Assembly: GCF_029962835.1 (NCBI RefSeq)
Contig: NC_080582.1
Location: 71,358,177-71,422,176 of the forward strand
Length of the DNA: 64,000 bases
Origin: Magnolia sinica
Lineage: Eukaryota; Streptophyta; Magnoliopsida; Magnoliales; Magnoliaceae
Direction: 5' to 3'
Under the pieces are notes generated by a model. It had not been told where the DNA came from. It did not search any database and saw only the letters and a list, made by a program, of their open reading frames with translations. Positions 10,555-21,880 of the stretch are shown one piece after another (within the stretch, counting starts at the first letter, position 1; every line of letters starts with the position of its first letter). The translations under genes and the position numbers were made by a program.

Positions 10555-11760
10555 TTGGCTATAAAATCTGATCTCCTTAAAACCCATCCTCCATTTGTTG
10601 ATTCTCTCTATTGTTATCATCCAATGAACGTTCGATCTAAGAAGAAAGCAACTCATGCTTCTTCTTCAAGGGCAACTCTTCTTAGGGTGCGAACCCTAAG
10701 GCCACCCGAGGAAGACCCGAAATATGTGTGGGATCTCCGCAATAAGGAAATCATTGTCGAACGTACCGTAAATGTTGATCATTTGGCTCCTTTTCTTCTT
10801 CTGCCCATCCTTAACGCTGTAGGTTGGGAAAACATCCTTAATTGGGGCGGACCGGCTTACCGCTCAATCGCGTAAGGGTTGTATGCATCTATTAGTGAAG
10901 CGTCCCTTGATAATCTAACTTTCTCTATTAATTTTAGAGAATGGACGTTTCAAGTTGATAAACATCTTATTTCGGGTTTATTAAACATCACAGTTAATGA
11001 TAACGGTATTCCTATACCAAAACATGCTGAGAGAATGTCTGAATCTGAACGACGTAAACTTACCCGCAAATTATGTTGGTTTGATGCTGAATGGAGCTCT
11101 GGTAATGCCCTTTATGCCAATTAGATGTTGCCCAAATACAGGGTTCTTCACCGCATCTTTATTGTCAATGTGTATCCTACATTTGGGAACAAAGCCGAGC
11201 TGACCTCTTTCATGTGTCGCATTCTCCATTTTGTCGTGTCTGGCATACCCATTTGTCTTCCTTCCTTGATCTGTTATATTATCATTCAATTTCATCTCCA
11301 TCCTGGCCATGGTTACATAACTTTTGCCTATCTAATGGCTACATTATCACTTCATTGTAATGTAGTCATGCCGCCTGCTGAGGCACCGATAGCGGTTCTA
11401 CCATTCAATAAATCCAACATCAACAAGATGAACCTGGAGTATTTACCTGGCCAACGTGATGAGAGGGACGTAGAAGTTGAAGAAGAAGACACTCTGCCTA
11501 CTGACACTACAATGGACGATATTTTTGATGAATTGGAAACTGATGATGAGGCGGATCATGATTTTCAGCCGTCTCACTTTGATGAGCGTCTTTGCTCTCT
11601 AGAGGAGAAGGTGGGTGAGTTAAAAATGTTTCAGGACAATCTGACTAAAAGTCATAAATCTTTGATGAAGTATATGTGCAAATATTTCCATCTAATTACC
11701 AAGAGACTTCATCAGATTGACCTGTCCATTTCACCTTCTTCTTCCTCCGGTTTCGATTAG
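10555..11760 (+). pseudogene. Extra ORF in env position of the Sirevirus
   Basis: One reading frame runs from about 10555 (or ATG 10624, MNVRSKKKATHASSSRA) to the stop at 11758-11760. It is interrupted only by two in-frame stops, at 10873 and 11122, giving about 400 codons. It lies between RNase H and the 3' LTR, where Sireviruses can carry an env-like ORF. The N-terminal half (VERTVNVDHLAPF, WTFQVDKHLISGLLNI, VYPTFGNKAELTSFM, RILHFVVSGIPICLPSLICY) resembles, from memory, the putative plant transposon protein domain found in plant retroelements. The C-terminal part is acidic (EVEEEDTLPTDTTMDD) then heptad-like and probably coiled coil (LEEKVGELKMFQDNLTKSHK). No signal peptide is evident; one hydrophobic stretch is present. 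Function unknown; env homology cannot be claimed. Confidence 0.7.
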
Positions 11761-11953
11761 TATTTGAGTTTATCTATGTTGGAATTGTATAACTTTACTT
11801 TCACTTTCACTTGGTTTGTATGGATTTATCATTGATGACACACTCTTTTTTATTACTATTTTTATGACACTCTCTTACTGCTACTCTCATTATTTTCTCA
11901 TAATCATATTTGTGTTTTATTTAGATTTCTGTCTTCCTTTGTCAAGTTGTGAC

Positions 11954-12243
11954 AAAAAGGGGGAGAGACTTGTTATTATAGTTATGAGTTTTTGCTTGGC
12001 TCATTTGCTTGCTTTTTATGGTGCGCAAGTAAGTAGATTGCGTGGACTGTATATTTTAGATATATGTACATTTGTTGATACAGGTACACTACACACAAGT
12101 CAAAGCTCAGACTGAGGGGGAGTAGATTGGCGGGGAGTATATATTGTGAATGAAAGAGTGTTGTGAATGATTGTGAAGTTGTGAAGTTAGTGTATTGTAA
12201 TCTTATAAGTTTGTTTTGTCATGAATTTGACAAAGGGGGAGAT
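11954..12243 (+). other. Three polypurine tracts before the 3' LTR
   Basis: AAAAAGGGGGAGAG at 11954-11967, GAGGGGGAG at 12114-12122, and the LTR-adjacent AAAGGGGGAGAT at 12232-12243. Repeated PPTs upstream of the 3' LTR are a reported Sirevirus feature; the last is the one placed to prime plus-strand synthesis. Confidence 0.75.
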
Positions 12244-13717
12244 TGCAAGTGCTATGATGTATAAAGCACCCTTTGTTGTCAAATTTTAATGAGACAAAAT
12301 AATTTAGAGTGTGACTTGTTCATATGATGGAAAGTTCACCTTCAGGTGAAGGATGATGGAAAGTTCACCTTTAAGTGAAGCATGATGGAAAGTCTGCTTC
12401 AAGAACAAGCTACTAATGTAAGTCTACTTCAAGATCAAGCTACTAATGCAAATCTACTTCATGTAGAAGATTTGAAGCTACTAAAGATTTGAGTTCAATG
12501 TCTAATGTTTCAGGTATAAGTGACCCTAGAAAGACCCTAGGTTTAGGTCATTTCTTATGCACATTATCTTCGGGTATTTATACTTTGTATAGGCTAAACT
12601 TCGACTAGTCCTAGCCTAAGTTCAACTAGTCCAGGATCTGGTTTGACCAGCCTAAGAATTGCTTTGACTAGTCCAAGTTTCAAACTCAAATTCAAAAATT
12701 TTCTGGTAAATCCTCGACCAGTCGATCACCCTGCTCGACCAATCGTTGAGATCTGCTCGACCATTTGTGGGGACCTCAACTCGAACTCCAACAACATATT
12801 TTTGGCTCCCACGACCAATTGAGGGCTATGCTCGACCAGTCGAGCAAGCCACTCGACCAATCGAAGGTTGGTTTTATCCGATCGCGCTAAAAAATTTGAA
12901 ATTTAGTTAAATCTTAAATTAGTTGAAGGATACCTTAGACTGGTCGAAGGAACCGTTTTTCAACCTACACGTAGCCCAAGGTTTAAGATAATTTAAAATC
13001 TGTTTAGAACCTAGAACCCTTGATTATATTTGTTGGACATTGAACATCTACACATCAAGCGAAGCGATTTTACGGGCTACATCAAGTAGCGTCTTCAAGA
13101 AGAAGATAAATACTTTTGTTTATTTACCTTTTGGTTTTTGAGATTAGCCAGAAAATCTCTATATTGGTTTTGACTGAGATCAGCTAAAAAATCTCAACGC
13201 GGGGTTTTGATTGTGATAGCCCAATTAAAAACACAACTGTATAGGTTTTAAGGTGAACCTGAGAAAACCTTGTTTTATAGTGAACACCAATATCACATGG
13301 GTTGTGATTATTAGGAGTAAAGTAGGTGTAGTTGTTTGAGAACAGTTGGTGTACACACCGAACCACTATAACTCCTAGTGTTTGTGGTGCATGATGATGT
13401 ATGTGATGGATGTGTGTTGAATGTTTGTAATCTTTTCATTCATGTACATGTGGTGAATGCTTGTAATAGATAACTTCCTTTATTTGCCTCTTGTTTTAGT
13501 TTGCGATCTTGATCCTTACTCGTTCAAGAAATCAGGTTATCCTACCATAAACATTTGTTTTTGGTGTAAGGTTGTCCTTTGAACAAGGTTTGAATCAATT
13601 TCTCAATACTATTACGATTAAGATCTTTGATTGATTCAGTTATATTTAATATTTCTGTTCAGCATTTTTTTTAAAATTTTGGCAGTCCTATTCACCCCCC
13701 CCCCCCCCCCCCTTTCC
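12244..13717 (+). repeat. Sirevirus 3' LTR (deleted)
   Basis: Starts TGCAAGTGCTATGATG directly after the PPT and aligns with the 5' LTR, including the palindrome array (12600-12960) and a C18 run (13695-13712). A ~230-bp block carrying the TATA box is missing at about 12968-12980. The LTR tip after the C run cannot be separated from resumed gypsy codons at 13718. A small duplication of an AAGTCTACTTCAAGATCAAG-type segment lies near 12410-12460. Confidence 0.82.
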
Positions 13718-14969
13718 GAGACTCTTAACTCATCATTAACCAGACAAGTGACGAATGAAGGACCAAAGATGAGAAACTGATCCCCTATCACGTCTATCTC
13801 GAGAATCTAAGTGAGGAATTCGATGAGGTCACTTTCTCGTATATACATCTAGTTAAGAATCAGTCTGCGGATGCACTCGCCACCCTTGCGTCAAAGCTAG
13901 AGATTCTTAAGGAAGCTTCTGAGTGGGAACTTACTGTGGAGCTTCGAAAAGAGTCTGCTTTCTATTTGCAAATCGAGGAAGCTAAAGCCTCTCATAACAG
14001 TTACCCCAGGTATACCGATATCAAAAGATATTTGGAGCACTAAGAATATACAGAAGAAGTTGTGCCAACTAACCACCGTATCATTTAGCGGTTAGCAACC
14101 CAGTTCACTCTCAGTGGGGGTATCCTCAACAAGTGATCCTTCAATCAAATCCTCATTCGTTGTGTTGATGAAACTGAAGCAATCAAGATCATGTCAGAAA
14201 TCCATGACGGAGTATGCGGCCTACACATGAATGATTAAATGATGGCAAAGAAGATCCTACGACTTGGCTATTATTGACTAACGATGGAGACAAACTACAG
14301 CCAGCACGTTAGGAAGTGTTTTAAATATAAAAAACACACAAACCAAATTCATGTACTTGCTTCCAAACTTTACAACCTGACAACACCCTAGCCTTTCTCT
14401 ATCTGGGGTCTCAATATCATCAGGAAAATCAACCCGAAGGCTTCAAATGATCACATGTATATACTAGTGGCAGTTGATTACTTAACAAAGTGTGTAGAAA
14501 CAGTTTCCTACACCACCATTGCAACATCTTACGTGATAAAATTTATGAAGAACAATATCATTAGCCGGTATAGAGTCCCCCACGCCATTGTTACAGGCAA
14601 CCTTTTATCAATAAAAGGTTGGACGACTTCCTCGAGAAATTTAAAATTCAACGTCATCGGTCAAGTCCTTACTGCCCTCAGATGAATGGTGGGTCAAGGC
14701 CGCAAATAAAATACTTATCCGAATACTTGAAAGGATGGTCAAAACATATCACGACTGGTATGAAATATTCTTATACGCACTTTGGGCTTATCAAATATTT
14801 GTACGGTTTGCTACGGGCACAACTCCTTTCGAGCTCACATATGGAATGGATACGGTTCTGCTAGTCAAAGTCAAAATACCATCTCCATGAGTATTGCTAG
14901 AAAGCGAAAATGAGCAAGGCGAGTGGCAGTAAGCGAGATACGATTAACTGCACCTGGCATATGAAGAGT
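13718..14969 (+). pseudogene. Gypsy element X, piece 2: RNase H end and integrase
   Basis: Resumes the element-X polyprotein after the Sirevirus: RTKDEKLIPYHVYLENL and NQSADALATLASKLEI (end of RNase H), then the integrase zinc region (EIHDGVCGLHMND, AKKILRLGYY, HVRKC) and the core WGLNII...HMYILVAVDYLTKCVE with the first catalytic Asp at about 14475. The second Asp position reads VTGN instead of TDN, and the third-residue region reads NGGSRPQIK in place of the usual NGQAEAANK, so the DDE triad is lost. In-frame stops occur at about 14041, 14086, 14135, 14236 and 14275. Cut at 14969 by solo LTR A2. Confidence 0.87.
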
Positions 14970-15124
14970 TGTAACGTCTCGGATTTTTGCCAACTTGGTG
15001 TTAGACGTCCTTGGGCAATGGGTCTATCATAACACCTTATTGACTTCTCAAAACTCAATACCAGAGTCTCAAATCTCCCTTTCAACCCATCTCCTTCAAA
15101 AATCTCACATTTTACCACCTTATT

Positions 15125-15620
15125 CTTTAAATTTTTTTAAGTAATTTCATATTAAACACAAATCCTAAAGCTCAAAGGATGAATAACTATAATTAAACTA
15201 AAATTTACTATAAATAGTAAAAAAATAAAATAAAATGGACTTTAGACCATTAACCTGATGAATCTTGGGAAATAAACAAGTTATTTGGATAGCTTAGCTT
15301 CTCCTACCCCAAAATCATATATTGCGCGTCGAATAACTCACTCCGGTTTGCAAGATACACTCGTTTTAAGAATCGAGTGACAGAATCACCACCAGGACCA
15401 CCGGAGGGGCGTGGCGCTACCGCCCAGCCAGCAGCGCACCGCTGGTGCACCAAATTTTGGTGGACCCTCGCTGAAATTTTCTGCTTTTTTAGGCAGACTT
15501 AAAAAAGGCATATCTCCCTCAATATAACTCCGATTTAGGTGATTTAAAAGCGAAATTGAAGCTTGATAAGTTTAGTTTCATATAAAAATAAGTAAAAAAA
15601 TAAAATAAAAATTTTAATAT
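15125..15620 (-). repeat. LTR-B-like segment in reverse orientation inside A2
   Basis: Read on the minus strand this contains, in order, GTATCTTGCAAACCGGAGTG, ATATATGATTTTGGGGTAGG, TACTATTTATAGTAA and GAGCTTTAGGATTTG. The same blocks occur in the same order in the LTR-B copies at 34700, 50516 and 57911. It accounts for part of the extra sequence in A2; its ends cannot be set by eye. Confidence 0.5.
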
Positions 15621-16564
15621 AGTTAAATCTAGGTTGATATGACAACTGTCCAAAAATTAGTAGTTCGGACAGCTGCTACTTTCAGAATTTTTAGAATTTT
15701 TTTAGAACACAAAATTTAATGAAATTTGGTGGAGATAAAGTAGACGTGATGATGAAATACTAAAAAAAATAATTAAAATAATATAATAACTAAAAGTGCC
15801 AAAAAAATATAGAACTAGCTGAGGACCGCATCCTGTAGTATAATTTAGGCAAAATTTAGTTAAGTACTAAACTAAATAATCGGTGGATTTAGCTTGGACC
15901 ACCATCTTCATAAATGACAAGACCTAAAACCATTAATACCACTGACACAATGTCCCTTAAAGACGTAGGAGAAATCCTAAGAGCCTGTCACCCTCGGGAG
16001 TATATTGAAACTCCGTATCAGACCTAGACCGCACGTCGAGGATCCGATGACCGCAAAACTATAAGATTATGTCCGTCCTATTGGGTTTGACGACCATGAT
16101 GGGAATCGAGCCCAGATAGTATCCAGAAACGCACAACTTGAGCCCTGAGTGAAGTGTGTGAGAAACGCGAATATCTTTAGAAAATGTATTGAAACTTGAG
16201 TGAATTGGGCCATTCACTTAAGTGAATTGAGCCATTTACTCACGCACGAAAATGGAGATTTCGGACCATCAGTTATTGACCTAACTTCACCCATGAGAAT
16301 AGAAAATTTCCCTGCACATATCCGTATATTTGTGGCCCCGATCGAGCAAGTTCGACTGTTGATCTGACACGGGTCCTCCACGGTCGATCGGCTTGTCCGA
16401 TCGCACCGAAATCACATTCTGGCATAGATCTATTGTTAGGGAACTTACCCTGTGATGTAGGTGAGTAGTGGGCCTTCTTATGAGCCCCGTTTGTAAAAAA
16501 CAGTCGCCCTTTGGATATAAATTAAGTATACCATACCCTGGGGCCATTTGCATCGGTTCTGGGC

Positions 16565-16574
16565 CTATATATAG
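16565..16574 (+). promoter_or_regulatory. LTR TATA box (copy A2)
   Basis: CTATATATAG followed about 50 bp later by CTAACCCTAAGAGAGAGAAG, matching the same arrangement in A1 and A3. Confidence 0.6.
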
Positions 16575-17103
16575 CCCTTAAACCACCCCATTTCTATTTC
16601 ATATGAATTTCTCTAACCCTAAGAGAGAGAAGATTGAAAAAGAAGAGAAAAGAGGAAGGAGATGAGATCGACTTTGGGAGATCGTTGCTAGGATTCTCTC
16701 TCACTACTCCACGCACTGAATCACCTTTCCACTTCGCTACACAATCGTTTTCGGCTTCGATTTGGGTAAGAAAACCTAACCCTAATATTAATTTAAAGAT
16801 CTAAATATAGTAATCGATGAAATAGCTAACCTATTTCATTGCTTAGATGCCCAACGTTCCATTTTTGGGAACGTAGGATTCGAACCGCGTCCGAATCGAG
16901 TATTCCGACGAAAGGTGCGGACTATAAACGTTTAGGTTATGGTTTTCAATGCTTTCAATGTTAGTTAATGATTTATGTCTGACTTGATTGCTACCATATC
17001 GTTTTAGACACGTCGATTTCGATGTATTATACATGTATGAAATATGTTGAATAAAAGATGCATCCCATGTGTTTGTTGAAATGTTTGAATGAACATGTAA
17101 ACA

Positions 17104-20100
17104 TGTTGAGGGTCAAATATTGCATATCAGACCCAATTATTACCTGAATTTATGGACATGATACTATTTAATGCACCAGTTTAATCGTGTTTGTGATGCA
17201 AGGTGTATTTACGAGCATGGACTGAAAAAGGATGCTAAAAGCACGGATTTAACGTTCAGAATGCACCAAGGCAAGGGACGGACTCCAAGGGACCAAGATC
17301 GACGGAATTACACGCCAGGGATCCGCGAAAATTGAGAAACTGAAGCTCAAGTGGCTTGAAAGTCAGCCAGAATGCAAGATCACTGGGTTTCCATCATCTG
17401 TTTTACTCAAAACTTTATACATGGCTCGAGGACCAAAAACTAACCGTACACGTCAAATTTCAGCCATTGGATCCTTGTGAAAGTGGCTGAACTAACAGAT
17501 CAGTCCATAAAATCCTGATTTGGGGCCCACCCACTGTCCAGTGCAATCGAGAGCACCTACGAAAGTGGTATAGGTAGGAGTTCATTTTTGTTGTTTTTAT
17601 TTTTGTTGGTTTCTCTCTTGTGCTGAACCGCTCTTACGTAGATATCTTTGGAAAGCCTCTTGATTCTTTCGTCCAGGTACTATCTTTCCATCACTCCTAT
17701 TTTTCTGTTGTCTCATGTGCATTGCATGTCTATTTCTATTTACATTGAGGACAATGTAGATTTTTGGTTGGGGGTGGGAGATTAGGTTTCCTAATCAGTA
17801 TTTTCTTGGTCTTGAGCAAAAGTTGTGAAAATTTTTAATTTTTCAGGATTTCTAATGAAGTCGAAGTGATTTTGACAGGCCATCTAGGGCACTTAGAATT
17901 TCAAGATGCGTGATGTTGGTACTTCATGACTCTTGGATTCAGTTATCTATTAAATTTCACAGCTAAGTTTGAATTGTTAATCCATTATTAGAATTGTGAA
18001 CATTGGTTGAGTCATGAATTCGCAGGACACATCTCACTTGCATATTAAGGTTTCAATTCGATATTAAAGGATTAACTTGGTAATCACTAAACATGAAAGG
18101 AACCAACTTGAGAAATTGAATGGATTGGGCGAATAGTCTTTACCATAGGTTTGCTCCCTATAGATGAAGATTCGATTCCCCATGAATGATATGTGAAAAA
18201 GTTGGGTGTACAGTCTTTACCTTAGGTTTGCTCCCTGTAGGTGAGGATTTGATCCCTCTTCTTGGCGTTACTTCTAATAAAAAAAATCAAAAATTAAAAG
18301 AATAAAAAGATAAGGTGTAAGCCAAGTTGGGTTATCGTGATTTCTTTTATTTGTTACCAATGATATCCTTAAATATCAAGGTGAATCTTAATGTTGACAA
18401 GTCGAGATTGGACTATACATCCATGGAAATCAATATTTAGAATTATTCTAATTGATGGACTAATATTTTGAACTTGATTATGAAGTTTACCGTGAGCTTG
18501 ATTTCAGAAAAAAGTAATGCCAACATTCATGAATCTTAGAATTCGAGTATCTGAACTATTTTTCATAAATCTCTTGAGTTGTAGAAATTATCCTGTAATT
18601 CTCAATTTATTTTTCGCATACTTTGCTCGGGACTAGCAAAATGCTGGTTGGGGGTTGTGTTGAGGGTCAAATATTGCATATCAGACCCAATTATTACCTG
18701 AATTTATGGACATGATACTATTTAATGCACCAGTTTAATCGTGTTTGTGATGCAAGGTGTATTTACGAGCATGGACTGAAAAAGGATGCTAAAAGCACGG
18801 ATTTAACGTTCAGAATGCAACAAGGCAAGGGACGGACTCCAAGGGACCAAGATCGACGAAATTACACGCCAGGGATCCGCGAAAATTGAGAAACTGAAGC
18901 TCAAGTGGCTTGAAAGTCAGCCAGAATGCAAGATCACTGGGTTTCCATCATCTGTTTGGCTCGAAACTTTATACATGGCTCGAGGACCAAAAACTAACCG
19001 TACACGTCAAATTTCAGCCATTGGATTCTTGTGAAAGTGGCTGAACTAACAGATCAGTCCATAAAATCCTGATTTGGGGCCCACCCGCTGTCCAGATACG
19101 CTTTAACTTCGGCCTCCACGGCTCAAATGAAATGGGGAACAAGATGGATGGTGTGGATTTCTCATAATCATTATCCAGTGTACATATTACACTTTTTGCA
19201 CTAAGAGTGCATGGCATGGCAGGGACGTCTCCTTCTTACAAAATAACAGCGCACGGACGCTGTTCGTCCATTTTTCAGTAATACGGTCCAGTCATCATCC
19301 AAATGGATGATCTAGACCGTCTATTGAATCTCTTGGGTAGACGTAATCGTCACCTAGGTGTCCTTTTCGACCCATGAATGTACGGACAGGCAGATTACCG
19401 TTCAAACATAAGATGAACGGCCGGTTTAAAAATGCAATGGGCCACACTCAAACCAATCCAAAACCGACCATATCACAACGGTTTTCTGAGGAGAAACTAA
19501 TGGACGTGATGGATTTTGAAGATACCAAGTACGTGGACCCCACCGACTCTCGACAGAGCCTTCCGTTTCGGTCTCTGCTGCGGAAGTTGAACAGAGACTT
19601 GCGGCGGAACTCTTTGGGCCAACATCGTGCATCAACGGTCAGATCCGAACCGTTTATGAGACTCAAATCGGTCCTCTCACTCAGACCTAGGTGGAATTTT
19701 TCTAGGAAGCAACGTGTAGCGGATTTCGACCGCCGAAACTCATGATGGACGGCGGAATAGAATATCCAGTGGGCCACACAAGAACCTGCCAAAACCACTC
19801 GTTCCTGACTGGATTTCCACGAGGATTCCAATGGACGGCGTGGATTTCGTTGATAAAACCGATCATGGCCCCCATCAGCAGCTCAGCGCAAGTCTTGCGC
19901 AGACAGAGTATCCAAGGAGAACACGGACGCTGCCGACTCCCGTGGCCCACTGTACGATCTCGATCGTGGCCAGACTAATGATCAGTACCATTCAAAATGT
20001 TCACAGGGAAGCCATAAACCTGTCTAAGAAGTTTGTTTGGAGAAATCTTGGCGGCTAGTCGCTCACACTCGGCCAAACATGAGTCTGCTTGTGTTATTAT

Positions 20101-20991
20101 GCGTTCCGGCTGCGGAACAGGTTGCTGCGTATGCACAGTCCCCCAGCCGACCTTCTCATGAATAAAGGGGAGAAGGAGAACAGGAAGTGGGGAGGAAAAA
20201 AGGAGGGCTTGGACGATTGCAAGGGGTGCTCGGTTCTGGTTTTTTTTTTTCTTCTTCTTTTCCTTTATATTTCTATTATTTTTTTAGACTTAGCCCATAT
20301 CATGTGTGGCTAAACCTCTTAGCTAGGGCTAAGAGGTGAAGCCTGTAGCGAGATGGGAGAACCTACTTTCTGCCTTTAATTTAAATTTCTAAACTGAATT
20401 TGATATAGTTGATTATTAAAGGAATATTTTTCTTAGTCTTTTATGGTCTGTTGTGACTGAAATTACAATGGGTTTGCAATGGCTTTGAGTATTTCTTTTC
20501 CCTTTTTATGTTTATGAAGTCAGGAACCCCTGTTGTTCATCATCGTCCCATGGGCATGGTAGGATGACAGTACCCTTCCTGATCCTCATACATTGTTGGT
20601 TGGTTGGTAATTAGTTTAATTCTGTTGTTTACTTTGTCTCATGGGCATGGCTTGGTGATGGAATCCATTCTAATTCATACACCTTTCACCTCTTGAAAAC
20701 TATATCAAAGGAAGTCTAGTTAAATTCCATGATTTCTGAAGCAGGCATAATTTCTCCCTGATCTCTACAAGTGGATCCTCTGAATCCCTAGTTTCTTCCT
20801 CTGAAATCCTTAAAGTTTTAGATAATTATTCAACAATTATTCCTTAAACTCTATTTGGATTAGATCACATCTGAGACTAGTTCTAGCTCTACTTGGTTTC
20901 AGATAATGTACAGGTATCAGTCCCTGTGGATTCGACCTCGGTCTTACCGAGTTTATTACTACATCACAACCCTATACTTGGGGAGTGAACA
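17104..20991 (+). mobile_element. Deleted Tat/Athila-like gypsy element nested in A2
   Basis: Begins TGTTGAGGGTCAAATATTGC and ends GGGAGTGAACA. It is flanked by a near TSD (AAACA at 17099-17103, AAATA at 20992-20996) and interrupts A2 relative to A3. It has a truncated 5' LTR of 438 bp (17104-17541), a remnant of 3' internal sequence (17542-18657, with a CATTGAGGACAATGTAGATT block and a GGTTGGGGG polypurine tract just before the 3' LTR), and a 3' LTR at 18658-20991. The LTR end (CCCTGTGGATTCGACCTCGG, TACTACATCACAACCC) is, from memory, typical of plant Tat/Athila lineages. No coding domain survives. Confidence 0.8.
18658..20991 (+). repeat. 3' LTR of nested Tat/Athila-like element
   Basis: Its first 438 bp (18658-19095) match 17104-17541 with only about seven substitutions. 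The remaining ~1.9 kb has no counterpart at the 5' end, so the 5' LTR was truncated. Overlapping ORFs at 19374-20058 on both strands are within this LTR and show no recognisable protein. Confidence 0.75.
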
Positions 20992-21699
20992 AAATATGAT
21001 TTGTGTTTGCCATGCCTATTAATCTATGATCCATTGTTGCCATATGCATGTTGACCTCTTTGTATAAGGATTTGCTAAAATATATGTTGTAACTAACCTA
21101 GTCTATATATTTGGTGAGGTGTAGCATAAGTGTTTGATAAATTGTCTGAATGAGAAAATGGTGATGATTTGCATTTAATAGAAGTATTAAGATAGAATTC
21201 TCAATTACCTTAATCGTATGTATAGTTTCTCTCATGTAATCATATTTGCCGCTACGAAATTTATGGATAAAATACAAGTGTTATGCAATATGATCAATGT
21301 GTTTGACGAAATGCTCAAATGAGGAATTGATTTGGATTGTTTGTTAAATGCTGATATGATTATCACATATATCTACCTGTTGCATCCGAGGAAGATTAGG
21401 GCTACAACGTAGCCCAAGCAATCAGTAACAGTCCATGTACAGGTGGCTGAATTAGTCTCGCCACATTGGGTAACTCGATGAATCCGAGTCACACGGCGAT
21501 CGTTGACCGTGGTTAGGCCACAAGGGGTGCTTATGCGTTCCATGTCGATTCAGTCAACGTGTGCTCATATCAATCGAACTTACCAAATAAACAGATCGGC
21601 CTATTATGTGTTTACCATGTATGGACATCACTGCTTGAATATAAGGTACCACTTACCAATGTAAAAGCCTGTTTCAACCATGGTACCACGATCTGCTAA

Positions 21700-21880
21700 G
21701 ACTCATGAGCCAGCATGGTGGTATGGGACACCGTAGTCGAGCTGTCAGCCGATGGGGTGATGAGCCTCCCCATAGTGACCAATGAGTAACCCAAACTCGT
21801 GAGCCGGGCATGGTGGTATGAGACACCATGTTCGAGCTGTCGGCCTATGCTGAGGTGATTAGCCACCCCGTATTGACCGC
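21700..21880 (+). repeat. GC-rich tandem module inside LTR A2
   Basis: Two degenerate ~95-bp units, each with (CA)TGGTGGTATGRGACACC, GAGCTGTCRGCC and a GATGAGCCTCCCC-like block. Same module as in A1 and A3. Confidence 0.65.

Larger units (their letters stand above)
3512..13717 (+). mobile_element. Sirevirus-type Ty1/copia retrotransposon (decayed)
   Basis: A complete but mutated element: 5' LTR, iMet-type PBS, gag with zinc knuckle, pol in copia order (protease, integrase, RT, RNase H), an extra ORF downstream of RNase H, three polypurine tracts and a 3' LTR. The extra ORF, repeated GGGGGAG tracts and CG-rich LTR palindromes are, as I recall, Sirevirus traits. It sits inside gypsy element X. 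The left junction is after the NNVAK codons, and the right junction resumes at a GDS/LIINQ-like codon run, so some host sequence (I infer several tens of bp) and probably the LTR tip were lost; no clean TSD is visible. Many stops and frameshifts make it inactive. Confidence 0.88.

Noticed and set aside
10879-11310. Separate small genes after RNase H
   Set aside because: The three ORFs 10555-10875, 10879-11124 and 11125-11760 share one frame separated only by stops, so they are one broken ORF; the minus-strand ORF is its shadow.
16287-16553. 88- and 107-codon minus-strand ORFs at equivalent places in A2 and A3
   Set aside because: Partly similar because the LTRs are homologous, but lengths and frames differ and they run antisense to the LTR promoter; no coding evidence.
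19374-20058. Overlapping ORFs of 70-127 codons on both strands
   Set aside because: Inside the LTR of the nested Tat-like element; no domain and no conserved frame.
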